Source: an uncultured Atopobium sp. (GTDB taxonomy: Bacteria > Actinomycetota > Coriobacteriia > Coriobacteriales > Atopobiaceae). From it: DNA of 25,566 bases. The notes beneath the pieces were generated by a model. It worked only from the letters and a program-made list of their open reading frames with translations. It did not search any database and was not told the DNA's origin. Each line of letters begins with the position of its first letter. Within the stretch, counting starts at the first letter, position 1. The stretch is from contig CAMPCT010000007.1 of the NCBI GenBank assembly GCA_946647055.1, positions 1 through 25,566 of the forward strand, in the 5' to 3' direction. The position numbers were made by a program, and so were the translations under genes. Positions 14,301 to 21,678 of the stretch are shown here, piece after piece.

Positions 14301-15032
14301 ATGGAACCTCGAGACAATGACGTCAATGCCACGGCAGAGCCCGCGAACGAGATGGCGTCCGGCACGCAGACGCTGGCTCGTCGTGGTGCCGTCTACCTCG
14401 TGGGCGTTGCCATCCTCGCGCTAGGAGTGTCGTTCTCGCGACGTGCCGGGCTCGGCCTGTCGATGCTCGTGGCATGGCCGGCGGTGCTTGCCGACATCGA
14501 CCCGAGTGAGGCACGCAACATGGGATGGTGGGTTGGCGCCGTATTCGTTCTCTTCGTCGTGCTCGAGGTCCTGATCCTCCGCCGCGAGTTCAAACCCTTG
14601 CAGCTCCTTCAGGTGCCGATATCGCTCATGTACGGCTCACTGGTCAACCTCTGGAACACCGCGACCTCGGCGATTCCCGTTCCCAACTACCTTGCCCAGC
14701 TCATCCTGACCTTCTTGAGCGTCGCCACCATGGCCGTTGGCATCTCCATCTACCTCGCAGCGGATGTCGTCCCGCTCTCGTCCGAGGGATTGGTGCTCGC
14801 AATCACCCAGACGACCAAGAAGCCATTCCCGCGGGTCAAGCAGGCCTTCGATCTCTCGCTCATCGCGCTTGCGCTCATCACGAGCGTCGCCTTCCTGCAC
14901 GAGGTTCGCTATGTGCGGGAGGGGACCGTGGTCTCGGCCCTCCTCCTGGGTCCGCTCATCGGCGTCGCCAACAGGCTCATACGCCCCTTCGTGTACCGTG
15001 TTGCCCATGGTCATGCCGAGGTGGGGGACTAA
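14301..15032 (+). CDS. YczE/YitT-like integral membrane protein
   Basis: A 243-residue membrane protein with a polar N-terminus of about 25 residues and five or six hydrophobic segments, starting with GAVYLVGVAILALGVSF. The first loop SRRAGLGLSMLVAWPAVL and the segment PLSSEGLVLAITQTTKKPFPRVKQAFD resemble the YczE/YitT (DUF6198-type) family, where a glycine-rich loop follows helix 1 and a G/S-x-E segment precedes a helix. The transported molecule is unknown in the family. ATG 14301 is chosen because AAGGAACGGAAG lies upstream; an ATG at 14226 would start inside the hairpin. It comes after buk on the same strand and could export a product of that operon, but this is speculation. No link to the two-component genes downstream can be shown. 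Confidence 0.7.
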   Translation: MEPRDNDVNATAEPANEMASGTQTLARRGAVYLVGVAILALGVSFSRRAGLGLSMLVAWPAVLADIDPSEARNMGWWVGAVFVLFVVLEVLILRREFKPLQLLQVPISLMYGSLVNLWNTATSAIPVPNYLAQLILTFLSVATMAVGISIYLAADVVPLSSEGLVLAITQTTKKPFPRVKQAFDLSLIALALITSVAFLHEVRYVREGTVVSALLLGPLIGVANRLIRPFVYRVAHGHAEVGD

Positions 15033-15102
15033 GCCCGCGCTATCATGTGCCCATTCTTGATTGGGCCGTCACCGTTCGTCCGCAACAAGTATTGGGGTTG
15101 AG

Positions 15103-16704
15103 ATGGGTGCCTACGGAGGCTTTCTCACTGACATAGAGGACTTTGTCGTCGAGGCGCTGCGGGACAGTGGGGGATGTGTCGTCGCCCTCTATCGAGAGAC
15201 CTATGGGGGAGGTTACGTTCCCGTGCTCTGGGCCCCGCGCGGGGAGGGCATGCCAACGCCATCGCACGTGGCGTCCGCCTCGGACCTCGCCTCATACCTA
15301 CGCTCCAACGATAGGTACCCCTTCGAGATGTCCAGTGACACGTTCAAGGATGGGCCGGTCAGACGCGGACTCGAGTCGTTTGGGGCCAACAAGCTCTATG
15401 TGGTCCCATTGCAGGGTGACGTCGCAGGCCGATACCACCTCACCTGCGGAAGCGAGGACAGCCTTGGCGAGCCCGCACGCGAGAGCCTTCGTCTCTGTGC
15501 CACCCGCATCTCATCTGCCCACGAGAGCGCGACGCTTCGTGCCCGCGTCCGCGGGAGCATCCTTCCCGTGCTCGAGCAGGGACAGAACATAGGCATGTAC
15601 GCCCAGAGCGTCATGGACGGGGAGATCGCCCTCGTCGAGATGGCGCTGGGAGGATGCACGTTTGGCCAGTTCGTCCATGCGGCAGGCGAGCTCCTTGGGA
15701 TACCCGGCATCCATATCGTCGTCGAGGACTCCGACGGTCTCATCCTGGCCAGTGACGAAGGTGAGCATGTTCCCGAGTCGAGCCTGCAATGGCTGTCGGA
15801 ATTCACCCGCCTTCCGTATCTTGACTGGATGGAGGAGACGCGCCGACCCGTCCTCGTCCCCTTGGGAGACGAGCCCTCAGCCTTTGGCAGGCTGGTAGTA
15901 CCCCTCTTTGGGCAGCGACACCTCCTGGGAATCGTGTCGTGCCATCCCGTCACGCGCGAACAGGTCGAAGGACATGCACACGAGCTCATCGGTCTGAGGC
16001 ACGGTACCCAGTACCTCCTCAGATGCCGCCAGGCCTCGAGGTCGCGTGTCCTCAAGCGTACGCTTGACAGCGTCGAGAACGAACGTGCCCGCATTGCCCT
16101 CGAACTGCATGACGAGACGAGCCAGAACCTCGTCGCGCTCAAGGTGAGGCTTGCAACGGCCCAGAGGGCCCTGGAGCGCGGGGCTTACGACGATGCCCGC
16201 GGGGTCATCGAGGACTGCTCGCGCATCTCTGACACCATCCTCGACGGGGTCAATCACCTCGCCGCCGACCTCAGGCCCAGCGAGCTCTCGTACCTGGGCA
16301 TCCGTCCTGCCATCGAATCCGCGGCAGAGGCCCGCCTTGCGAAGCAGGGCATACGCTTCCAAATCACTGGAAACGCCTGCGACGTGCGCTTCAGCGCCCT
16401 TCAGGAGAACATGCTGCTTGCCGGCGTCAAGGAGGCCCTCTCGAATGTCGCCCGGCACTCGTTGGCGTCCAGCGTCGAGGTCGAGATGCACGAAGGCGGC
16501 GGTTGGTTCACCATTGCCGTGCGCGATGACGGCCATGGCTTCGACCTCACGCCCGAGCGTCAGCGTGGGCTTGGAATCAAGGCCATGCGGGACTGCGCCA
16601 CCTCGATTGGCGGCGACTTCTGGGTTGGCTCGAAGGTGGGGGTCGGCACCACCGTCCGATTCAGCGTGCCGTACAATGTCCTCGAGGAGGTGGCAGGTGA
16701 GTAA
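15103..16704 (+). CDS. Soluble sensor histidine kinase, NarL/DesK type (HisKA_3)
   Basis: A 533-residue histidine kinase with no transmembrane helix. Residues about 1-145 and 160-310 look like two alpha/beta sensor modules of GAF-like size; I do not recognise their ligand. The HisKA_3 dimerisation domain follows, with phosphoacceptor His336 in IALELHDETSQNL, then a HATPase_c domain with N-box Asn448 in KEALSNVARHS, G1 DDGHGFD and G2 GLGIKAMRD. ATG 15103 has GGGGTTGAG upstream; an in-frame TTG at 15061 lacks a site. The reading frame overlaps the response regulator by 8 bp, so the two are a coupled pair. It likely senses a cytoplasmic signal, such as redox state or a small molecule (inference). 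Several Cys residues in the sensor region are notable but show no clear CxxC cluster. Confidence 0.92.
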   Translation: MGAYGGFLTDIEDFVVEALRDSGGCVVALYRETYGGGYVPVLWAPRGEGMPTPSHVASASDLASYLRSNDRYPFEMSSDTFKDGPVRRGLESFGANKLYVVPLQGDVAGRYHLTCGSEDSLGEPARESLRLCATRISSAHESATLRARVRGSILPVLEQGQNIGMYAQSVMDGEIALVEMALGGCTFGQFVHAAGELLGIPGIHIVVEDSDGLILASDEGEHVPESSLQWLSEFTRLPYLDWMEETRRPVLVPLGDEPSAFGRLVVPLFGQRHLLGIVSCHPVTREQVEGHAHELIGLRHGTQYLLRCRQASRSRVLKRTLDSVENERARIALELHDETSQNLVALKVRLATAQRALERGAYDDARGVIEDCSRISDTILDGVNHLAADLRPSELSYLGIRPAIESAAEARLAKQGIRFQITGNACDVRFSALQENMLLAGVKEALSNVARHSLASSVEVEMHEGGGWFTIAVRDDGHGFDLTPERQRGLGIKAMRDCATSIGGDFWVGSKVGVGTTVRFSVPYNVLEEVAGE

Positions 16705-17356
16705 GATGCGCATCATGCTCGTCGACGACCACGCGTTGCTGCGATCCGGACTCGTCGCCATGCTCGAGTACGAGGACGACGTGGAGGTCGTGGGCGAGGC
16801 CGCCAACGGGAGGGAGGCCGTCGACCTCTACGACCGACTGCTTCCCGACATCGTGGTCATGGACGTCACCATGCCCCAGATGGGTGGCATAGAGGCCTCT
16901 CGCATCATTCTCGAGCGACATCCCGACGCCAAGATCCTCGTCATGACGCAACACGAGGAGAAGAAGTTCATCGAGGCCATCCTCGACGTCGACATTGCAG
17001 GATGCATCGGCAAGAGGGCGGCCGGCGCCGAGTTCATGACGGCCCTCAAGGCGGTCGAGCGTGGCGAGTTCTACCTGCACCCAGCACTTGCGCGGCTGGT
17101 GCGAGATGTGAGGAGGAAGTTCGTCGACCCCATGGACACCCTCACGTCTCGCGAGCGCGAGGTCCTCGAACTCATCGTACGGGGTCGAACGAACCAGCAG
17201 ATTGCTCATGACCTCTCCCTGAGCATCAAGACGGTCGAGTGGCATCGGTCGAACCTCATGGCAAAGCTTGGCACCCATGGGGTGGCGGAACTCGTCAGAT
17301 ATGCCATGGAGAGGGGAGTGGGCGACGTCAAGGTCGATCCCATCGACAGAATCTGA
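16697..17356 (+). CDS. NarL/FixJ-family response regulator
   Basis: Partner of the kinase immediately upstream. The receiver domain (about residues 4-120) begins MRIMLVDDHALLRSGL and has the phosphoacceptor Asp56 in VVMDVTMPQMGG. A conserved Lys of the KRAAGAEF region closes it. A LuxR-type HTH (about 145-205) follows, with LTSREREVLELIVRG and IKTVEWHRSNLMAKLG. The start is given as GTG 16697 because AGGAGG at 16685-16690 lies 6 bp upstream; an ATG at 16706 would shorten it by three residues and is also possible. Length is 219 residues from GTG. Targets are unknown. The AT-rich region directly downstream carries repeated motifs that could be its binding sites, though that is only a hypothesis. 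Confidence 0.94.
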   Translation: MSKMRIMLVDDHALLRSGLVAMLEYEDDVEVVGEAANGREAVDLYDRLLPDIVVMDVTMPQMGGIEASRIILERHPDAKILVMTQHEEKKFIEAILDVDIAGCIGKRAAGAEFMTALKAVERGEFYLHPALARLVRDVRRKFVDPMDTLTSREREVLELIVRGRTNQQIAHDLSLSIKTVEWHRSNLMAKLGTHGVAELVRYAMERGVGDVKVDPIDRI

Positions 17357-17380
17357 CCTACGTCAACCAAAATAGGGGTA

Positions 17381-17392
17381 TTTACCTGCGCA
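17381..17392 (+). repeat. Repeat motif copy 1 (TTTACCTGCGCA)
   Basis: The 12-mer TTTACCTGCGCA recurs exactly at 17907-17918 and in a variant form at 17457-17468. Its GCGCA portion is also the left arm of a dyad with 17414-17420. Confidence 0.55.
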
Positions 17393-17456
17393 AACGTTAG
17401 AATTGTGCCTGTTTTTGCGCTGTCTTGTCCGCTAGCTACTTGTTAGGATGCTCTTT

Positions 17457-17490
17457 CTACCTGCGGATATACATCTTATGTAAACTTATA
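17457..17490 (+). repeat. Repeat unit A: TACCTGCGGATATA plus ATCTTATGTAAACTTAT
   Basis: Two blocks are joined: TCTACCTGCGGATATA (17457-17472) and ATCTTATGTAAACTTATA (17473-17490). Both recur in unit B about 450 bp downstream in the same order and orientation, but there they are separated by about 20 extra bases. Confidence 0.6.
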
Positions 17491-17906
17491 GTCAATCACT
17501 GTTGGCATAGCGTCATAGTACGCACGCAGGAACTCCGGGGGTAACCTTCTCCCAGGGTGACAAATCTTCATTGATAGGATTTGGTCAGACGATCCATTCA
17601 AATAGGATCCCTCGTCGCTTGTTGTCATGTACGACGTCGAGTCCGTCGTCATCTGACAGCCATGACCCAGATGTCATGGGAGGCTCTTGCAGGGCCTCAG
17701 AATGGCTCTGGTGGCCCCGGTATAGTAGTAATGGGTAACGTACGACTCAAAGCGAAGTACGGTCGACGCGCACCACGCACGACAAGAACGACACGCATGA
17801 CGACGAAATGGCAGACGGCAACGCAACCGTCAATACCAGCGTCCTGTGACAAGGCATCTGCGCAGCAACACAAGAGTGGAGTGAGAGTGCCCTCCAAAGC
17901 GCTTCG

Positions 17907-17961
17907 TTTACCTGCGCATATAGATATCAATTCACGATAATATATCTTATGTAAAGTTATT
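17907..17961 (+). repeat. Repeat unit B, same two blocks with a 20-bp insertion
   Basis: TTTACCTGCGCATATA (17907-17922) and ATCTTATGTAAAGTTATT (17944-17961) flank an AT-rich stretch with ATATC/GATAT palindromes. TTTAC at the left and GTAAA at the right are inverted repeats of each other, so each unit is a broken dyad. Confidence 0.6.
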
Positions 17962-17999
17962 ATACTGTTAAGGTATCGCCACAACGAGACGCGATTCCC

Positions 18000-19592
18000 C
18001 TACTGCTTGAGTCCAATGCGCGACTTGACGAGTTCCCGTACGCGCTTCTCGGTAATGCTCTCGTTCTCGATGCCCATCGAGACGAGGATCTCATCGAGCG
18101 CGTACAGACGCGTGTGTCCGGTCGGCACGATGTCCATGCCGCCACGGGAGATGTTGATGATATGGGTCCCCTCGGGCCAAGGCACCTCGAGAATCAGCTT
18201 GCCCTCGACCGCGCTGCCGGCCTCGATCACATGGGTCCTCACGTTGCGCCTCGACGTGAGGCTCTCGTCGTCTGTCACCGTCTCGCGCGCGATCGCGAGG
18301 TCTGCGTACAGCTTCTCATAGAACGCCTCGACGCCGAACATCTCCGACGTCACATAGGCGGTCACCGACACGAGGACCGCGGCGAGCAGCGTGTTGAGGC
18401 TTCCCGTGAGCTCGAACGCCATGACGACCGACGTGATGGGCGCCCTCACTCCCCCCGAGAACAGACCCACGATGCCCAACACGACGAAGTAGTTGAAGAA
18501 CGTGGGATCGACGCCAAGGTAGTTGCTTGCGAGCTCCCCAAACACCATCCCGACGAGTGCACCCATGGCAACCATGGGAAAGAGCGTCCCTCCCGGCGCC
18601 TTTGACCCAAAGCAGAGGCAGGTGAAGAGATACTTGCCCGCAAGAAGGGCCAGCAGGAAGCCCACGCGTGCTCGGCCCAGCTCCAGGATCGAGATGATGG
18701 CGTCACCGCCACAGTTGAGCTGCGGAACCACATGCGCAAACACCCCGGCAAGGACAAACGACACCAAAAGGACCGCATACGGCAAGCGTCTGGAGACGCG
18801 ATTCGAGAGGTCCGTTGCGACGAACATCCCCTTGTTGTGCAGCGCCCCCAGACACCCGGCAACCAGCCCCATGAAGAACACGAGCAGGTAATGCTTGCCA
18901 ATGGGCATCTCCGTAGGCAGGGGGAACGACAGGACGGGTGACATGCCCAGGACCCTCGACGCGACAAAGTCCGCGACGACCGAGGCAAACATGACGCTCA
19001 CGACGAGTGGTCCAGAGAGGACGTGGTGGATCTCCTCGAAGGCGAACATGACGCCCGTGAGAGGTGCGCTGAAGGCGGCGGACATGCCCGAGGCAGCCCC
19101 GCAGGTGACGAGCAGGCGCTCCTCTCCCCTCTCCTTCGATAGCAGCCTGGCGACGGCCTTTCCGCACATGCCACCAAGCTGGATGGAGGGGCCCTCGCGT
19201 CCGAGCGAGAGGCCAGCTGCGGTCACGGCAGCACCACCGGCAAACTTGGACAGGAGGACTCGCCACCACCTCATGTCGACAAAGCCAGCGACCTCGCCCT
19301 CGGTCTGCGGGATGCCAGACCCAGCGGAATCAGGTTCCCATCGCACGAGGAAGATGACGGCGGCGAAGAGGAGCACGAGCATGCCCGCGTGATAGAGCAT
19401 GCCCATGGGGCTGGTCGTGGCAAACTGCGTGACGGCGCGGAGGAGTCGTTCCGCCTGTGACAGGACGACGCGGTAGAGGGTGACGACGATGCCAGCCGTA
19501 AGGCCCACAAGGGCTCCTTCGACCACCTTCCATGCCTCGAAGCGCCTCGAGAGGCGCCGGCGAATGACTGACTTCTCTACCCCAGGTTCCAT
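18000..19592 (-). CDS. ClC-family chloride channel/transporter with C-terminal RCK-C-like domain
   Basis: A 530-residue anion transporter of the inner membrane. The selectivity motifs are GSGIPQ (91-96), GREGPSIQ (131-138) with gating Glu133, and GGTLFPMVAMG for the GxFxP site. A Glu pair at 186-187 (AFEEIHH) sits where the proton-path glutamate lies in ClC exchangers, so H+/Cl- exchange is likely. After the last helix, about 95 residues (EVPWPEGTHIINISRGG...LYALDEILV) resemble a TrkA/RCK-C regulatory domain, rather than the CBS pair of many ClC proteins. ATG 19592 has GGAGGG at 19595-19600 on the minus strand. A terminator-like hairpin ends only a few bases ahead of that site. It converges with the response regulator across the repeat island. 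The ion specificity (chloride, fluoride or other) is not certain. Confidence 0.93.
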   Translation of the reverse strand: MEPGVEKSVIRRRLSRRFEAWKVVEGALVGLTAGIVVTLYRVVLSQAERLLRAVTQFATTSPMGMLYHAGMLVLLFAAVIFLVRWEPDSAGSGIPQTEGEVAGFVDMRWWRVLLSKFAGGAAVTAAGLSLGREGPSIQLGGMCGKAVARLLSKERGEERLLVTCGAASGMSAAFSAPLTGVMFAFEEIHHVLSGPLVVSVMFASVVADFVASRVLGMSPVLSFPLPTEMPIGKHYLLVFFMGLVAGCLGALHNKGMFVATDLSNRVSRRLPYAVLLVSFVLAGVFAHVVPQLNCGGDAIISILELGRARVGFLLALLAGKYLFTCLCFGSKAPGGTLFPMVAMGALVGMVFGELASNYLGVDPTFFNYFVVLGIVGLFSGGVRAPITSVVMAFELTGSLNTLLAAVLVSVTAYVTSEMFGVEAFYEKLYADLAIARETVTDDESLTSRRNVRTHVIEAGSAVEGKLILEVPWPEGTHIINISRGGMDIVPTGHTRLYALDEILVSMGIENESITEKRVRELVKSRIGLKQ

Positions 19593-19604
19593 GACCCTCC
19601 ATAC

Positions 19605-19631
19605 AAAAGGATGGCCGCAAGGCGACCATCC
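19605..19631 (-). terminator. Hairpin plus TTTT, between the NlpC/P60 gene and the ClC gene
   Basis: On the minus strand, GGATGGTCGC (19622-19631) pairs with GCGGCCATCC (19609-19618) around a 3-base loop, followed by TTTT (19605-19608). This is the most terminator-like structure in the window. It ends about 4 bp before the ribosome binding site of the ClC gene, so it may instead act as an attenuator in that gene's leader. Confidence 0.55.
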
Positions 19632-19674
19632 TAGCGTACCACCCAAATCACTTGCTGAAAGCCCCCTCCAAGCA

Positions 19675-19699
19675 TTTGACGCTAAGAGGACACGTCAAA
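19675..19699. promoter_or_regulatory. Inverted repeat TTTGACG-N11-CGTCAAA
   Basis: A perfect 7-bp dyad with an 11-base spacer, just after the NlpC/P60 stop codon and about 85 bp upstream of the ClC start. It could be an operator of the ClC gene or a weak stem at the end of the hydrolase transcript. Confidence 0.4.
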
Positions 19700-19701
19700 G
19701 G

Positions 19702-21006
19702 TCAGTACGTACCACCTCCCACGAACGAGAAGACGCTCTGCACGCAGACAGTCCTTCCCGGCGCAGGTGCGTGGATGAAGGTGCCGTTGCCCAGGTAGAT
19801 GCCCACATGACCGTTTGACGTGAAGATGAGGTCGCCATAGGAGAGCTGCGACATGTCCGTCTTCCAGTCACCAGTGGACTTGAGGGACTGGATCATGTCG
19901 TAGGTGGAGCGGCCACGGCCATAGCCGTAGCAGTAGCACACGAGACCCGAGCAATCGAAGGAGTTGGGGCCTGCCGATGCGTACTCGTATGGGCAGCCGA
20001 TGCAACTGTAGGCGGAGTCAACGCCAGCGCCACCAAAGGTGTTGTACGTGACCGCAGGGGTGCTGGGCTTCTCGGGCTGCGCAGGCTTCTCAGGCTCCTT
20101 CTGGGGTTCTTCCTTTGCAGGTTCAGGAGTTGGTTGAGGTTCAGGCTTGGCTTCCTCGCTGGGCTTCTCAGCAGGTTCAGGAGCAGGCTCCGATTCCTTA
20201 CTGTCGTCTGTAGGTTTAGATGACTCCTTCTCGTCCGATTCTGAATCTTTGGTCGAAGTAGAGTCATCTTCTGCCTTGGGCTCATCAGGCTTGTCAGAAG
20301 GCTCAGGCTTAGCCTGACTCGAAGCTGCAGGAGCCTCCTGGACGGCTTCCATCGCACGTGCCAGGGCCTCGGCCTCCTCCCGTTCGCGCGCCTCGGCCTC
20401 CGCAGCAGCCTGCGCCGCGAGCTCCTCCTGTAGCTGCGCGTCCAGCGAGTTGTAGTACTCAGCCGCCTCGGCGACCTTTTCCTCGTACTCGACAACGCGG
20501 GACTGTGTTGCCTCGAGGGTCCTCTCGAGGTCGTGCTGACGTGCCTCGAGGGCGGCAAGCTGGTCGTTGAGCTGGAACTGGAGCGCCTCGACCTCGGCAA
20601 CCGCAGCCGCGTCGCTCGTGGAGACCTTGTCCATGTAGTAGATGCGACTCACGAGCTCCTCGAAGCTTCCCGCCCCAAGGATGACGGAGAGCAGCGAGGT
20701 GTTCCCCGCCTTGTAGTTGGTCCTCATGCGGTTGGCAAGGACCTCGCGTGCCGCCGCCAAGTCCTCCTCGGTCTGCGTTACCTGGGCCTTCATCTGCGCC
20801 ATGTCGTAGGAGCACGCCTCAAGCTCCTCGCCGCAGGCGTCGAGCTCCGCCTGGATCTGCGTGAGCTCCCCACCCAGCTCCTCGAGCCTTTGTGCTGCGA
20901 CCTGGAGGTCATCGGCTGTGTCGGCAAGCGCGGGCGCGGGATATGACGACAGGACGAGCGTACCTGCAAGGCACGCTGACAAGAGAGTCCTCATGTACTG
21001 TTTCAT
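19702..21006 (-). CDS. Secreted coiled-coil NlpC/P60 peptidoglycan endopeptidase
   Basis: A 434-residue exported cell-wall hydrolase. A Sec signal peptide (MKQYMRTLLSACLAGTLVLS, cleavage likely after PAPALA at about 28) is followed by a long coiled coil (about 30-225, PcsB/CwlO-like). A Pro/Glu/Lys/Ser-rich linker (about 224-318) leads to a C-terminal NlpC/P60 domain with Cys352 in FDCSG, His400 in SNGHVGIYLG and His412 in FIHAPAPG. Such enzymes cut the D-Glu-diamino acid bond during daughter-cell separation, and the coiled coil is often held inactive until it meets FtsEX-type partners. ATG 21006 is chosen for the signal peptide; its ribosome binding site is weak. The linker DNA is AT-richer and more repetitive than the rest of the gene. 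A hairpin separates it from apt upstream. Confidence 0.92.
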   Translation of the reverse strand: MKQYMRTLLSACLAGTLVLSSYPAPALADTADDLQVAAQRLEELGGELTQIQAELDACGEELEACSYDMAQMKAQVTQTEEDLAAAREVLANRMRTNYKAGNTSLLSVILGAGSFEELVSRIYYMDKVSTSDAAAVAEVEALQFQLNDQLAALEARQHDLERTLEATQSRVVEYEEKVAEAAEYYNSLDAQLQEELAAQAAAEAEAREREEAEALARAMEAVQEAPAASSQAKPEPSDKPDEPKAEDDSTSTKDSESDEKESSKPTDDSKESEPAPEPAEKPSEEAKPEPQPTPEPAKEEPQKEPEKPAQPEKPSTPAVTYNTFGGAGVDSAYSCIGCPYEYASAGPNSFDCSGLVCYCYGYGRGRSTYDMIQSLKSTGDWKTDMSQLSYGDLIFTSNGHVGIYLGNGTFIHAPAPGRTVCVQSVFSFVGGGTY

Positions 21007-21070
21007 GGTGGAACCGCCAACATCCGTAGTGTGTTTTAGCTGCGTTTGGAGTGGCAATGATAGCACAGTA

Positions 21071-21099
21071 GCGGGAGGGGGTCACTACTCCCCTCCCGC
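21071..21099. other. Perfect 10-bp GC hairpin between apt and the NlpC/P60 gene
   Basis: GCGGGAGGGG (21071-21080) pairs with CCCCTCCCGC (21090-21099) around a 9-base loop. It lies 10 bp after the apt stop, as a terminator would, but neither side has a T-tract. Confidence 0.6.
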
Positions 21100-21108
21100 C
21101 AGAAATGA

Positions 21109-21642
21109 TTAGTCGACCTTCACCAGCGAGAAGAGCTCCTGGTCAAACTCGGCACCGATGATCTCGCGAGGCTTCAGGAAGGCGAGCTCGAGGATGAACC
21201 CGAAGCCCACGACCTCGGCACCGGCCTTCTCGATGAGCTTGGCCGTCGCGATGCAGGTGCCACCGGTCGCGATGAGGTCGTCGATGATGATGACGCGGTC
21301 GTTCTCGTCGAGCGCGTCCTGGTGGATCTGCAGCTCGTCGGTGCCATACTCGAGGGCGTACTTCTCGCTGTAGGTGGCACGCGGGAGCTTGCCGGGCTTG
21401 CGGGCCGGGACGAAGCCGCAACCCAGCTTGTAGGCGATGGGGGCACCAAGCATGAAGCCACGGGCCTCGGCTCCCACGACCTTGGTGATGCCCTTGTCGG
21501 CGTAGTGCTCGGCCATCGTGTCGACCACGGCCTGCAGGGCCTCGGCATCGGCAAAGAGGGGCGTGATGTCCTTGAAGATGACACCGGGCTCCGGATAGTC
21601 GGGGATGTCGACGATGTAGCTCTCGAAGTTGAAGTCGGACAC
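21109..21642 (-). CDS. apt: Adenine phosphoribosyltransferase
   Basis: Salvages adenine with PRPP to give AMP. The 177-residue protein is of standard size, with the N-terminal [18 protein letters not shown] signature, GAEARGF, and the PRPP-binding loop [13 protein letters not shown] at about 117-129. The start is GTG at 21640-21642, with AAGGAAG upstream on the minus strand; no suitable ATG lies nearby. It follows the MerR-type gene with a 36-bp gap and may be the last gene of a ridA-FHA-MerR-apt unit, since a strong hairpin follows it. Confidence 0.96.
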   Translation of the reverse strand: MSDFNFESYIVDIPDYPEPGVIFKDITPLFADAEALQAVVDTMAEHYADKGITKVVGAEARGFMLGAPIAYKLGCGFVPARKPGKLPRATYSEKYALEYGTDELQIHQDALDENDRVIIIDDLIATGGTCIATAKLIEKAGAEVVGFGFILELAFLKPREIIGAEFDQELFSLVKVD

Positions 21643-21678
21643 GTTGCTTCCTTTCGCTTGTGGTGCCTGCCTGTGCCG

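Larger units (their letters stand above)
17357..17999. other. Gene-poor AT-rich island between convergent genes, with repeated motifs
   Basis: This 643-bp gap lies between the 3' ends of the response regulator and the chloride channel, where only terminators would be expected. Open frames on both strands (119 and 95 codons) start at non-ATG codons and resemble no family I know, so none is called. What can be seen: three copies of a (T/C)TACCTGCG motif, two copies of ATCTTATGTAAA(C/G)TTAT, a 7-bp dyad CCATGAC-N6-GTCATGG at 17660-17679, a GCGCAAA/TTTGCGC dyad (17388-17394 with 17414-17420), and a TATAAT on the minus strand at 17960-17965. It could hold a small RNA, regulatory sites, or the remains of a lost gene or small element. 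Confidence 0.6.

Noticed and set aside
17581..17940. 119-codon open frame on the + strand in the repeat island
   Set aside because: It starts at TTG without a ribosome binding site, is rich in Arg and Thr as in random GC-rich frames, and matches no family I know.
17697..17984. 95-codon open frame on the minus strand in the repeat island
   Set aside because: Non-ATG start, no convincing ribosome binding site, no recognisable domain; it runs across the repeat units.
19593..19701. Possible fluoride riboswitch ahead of the ClC gene
   Set aside because: The conserved crcB-motif elements could not be found; only a simple hairpin and one dyad are present.
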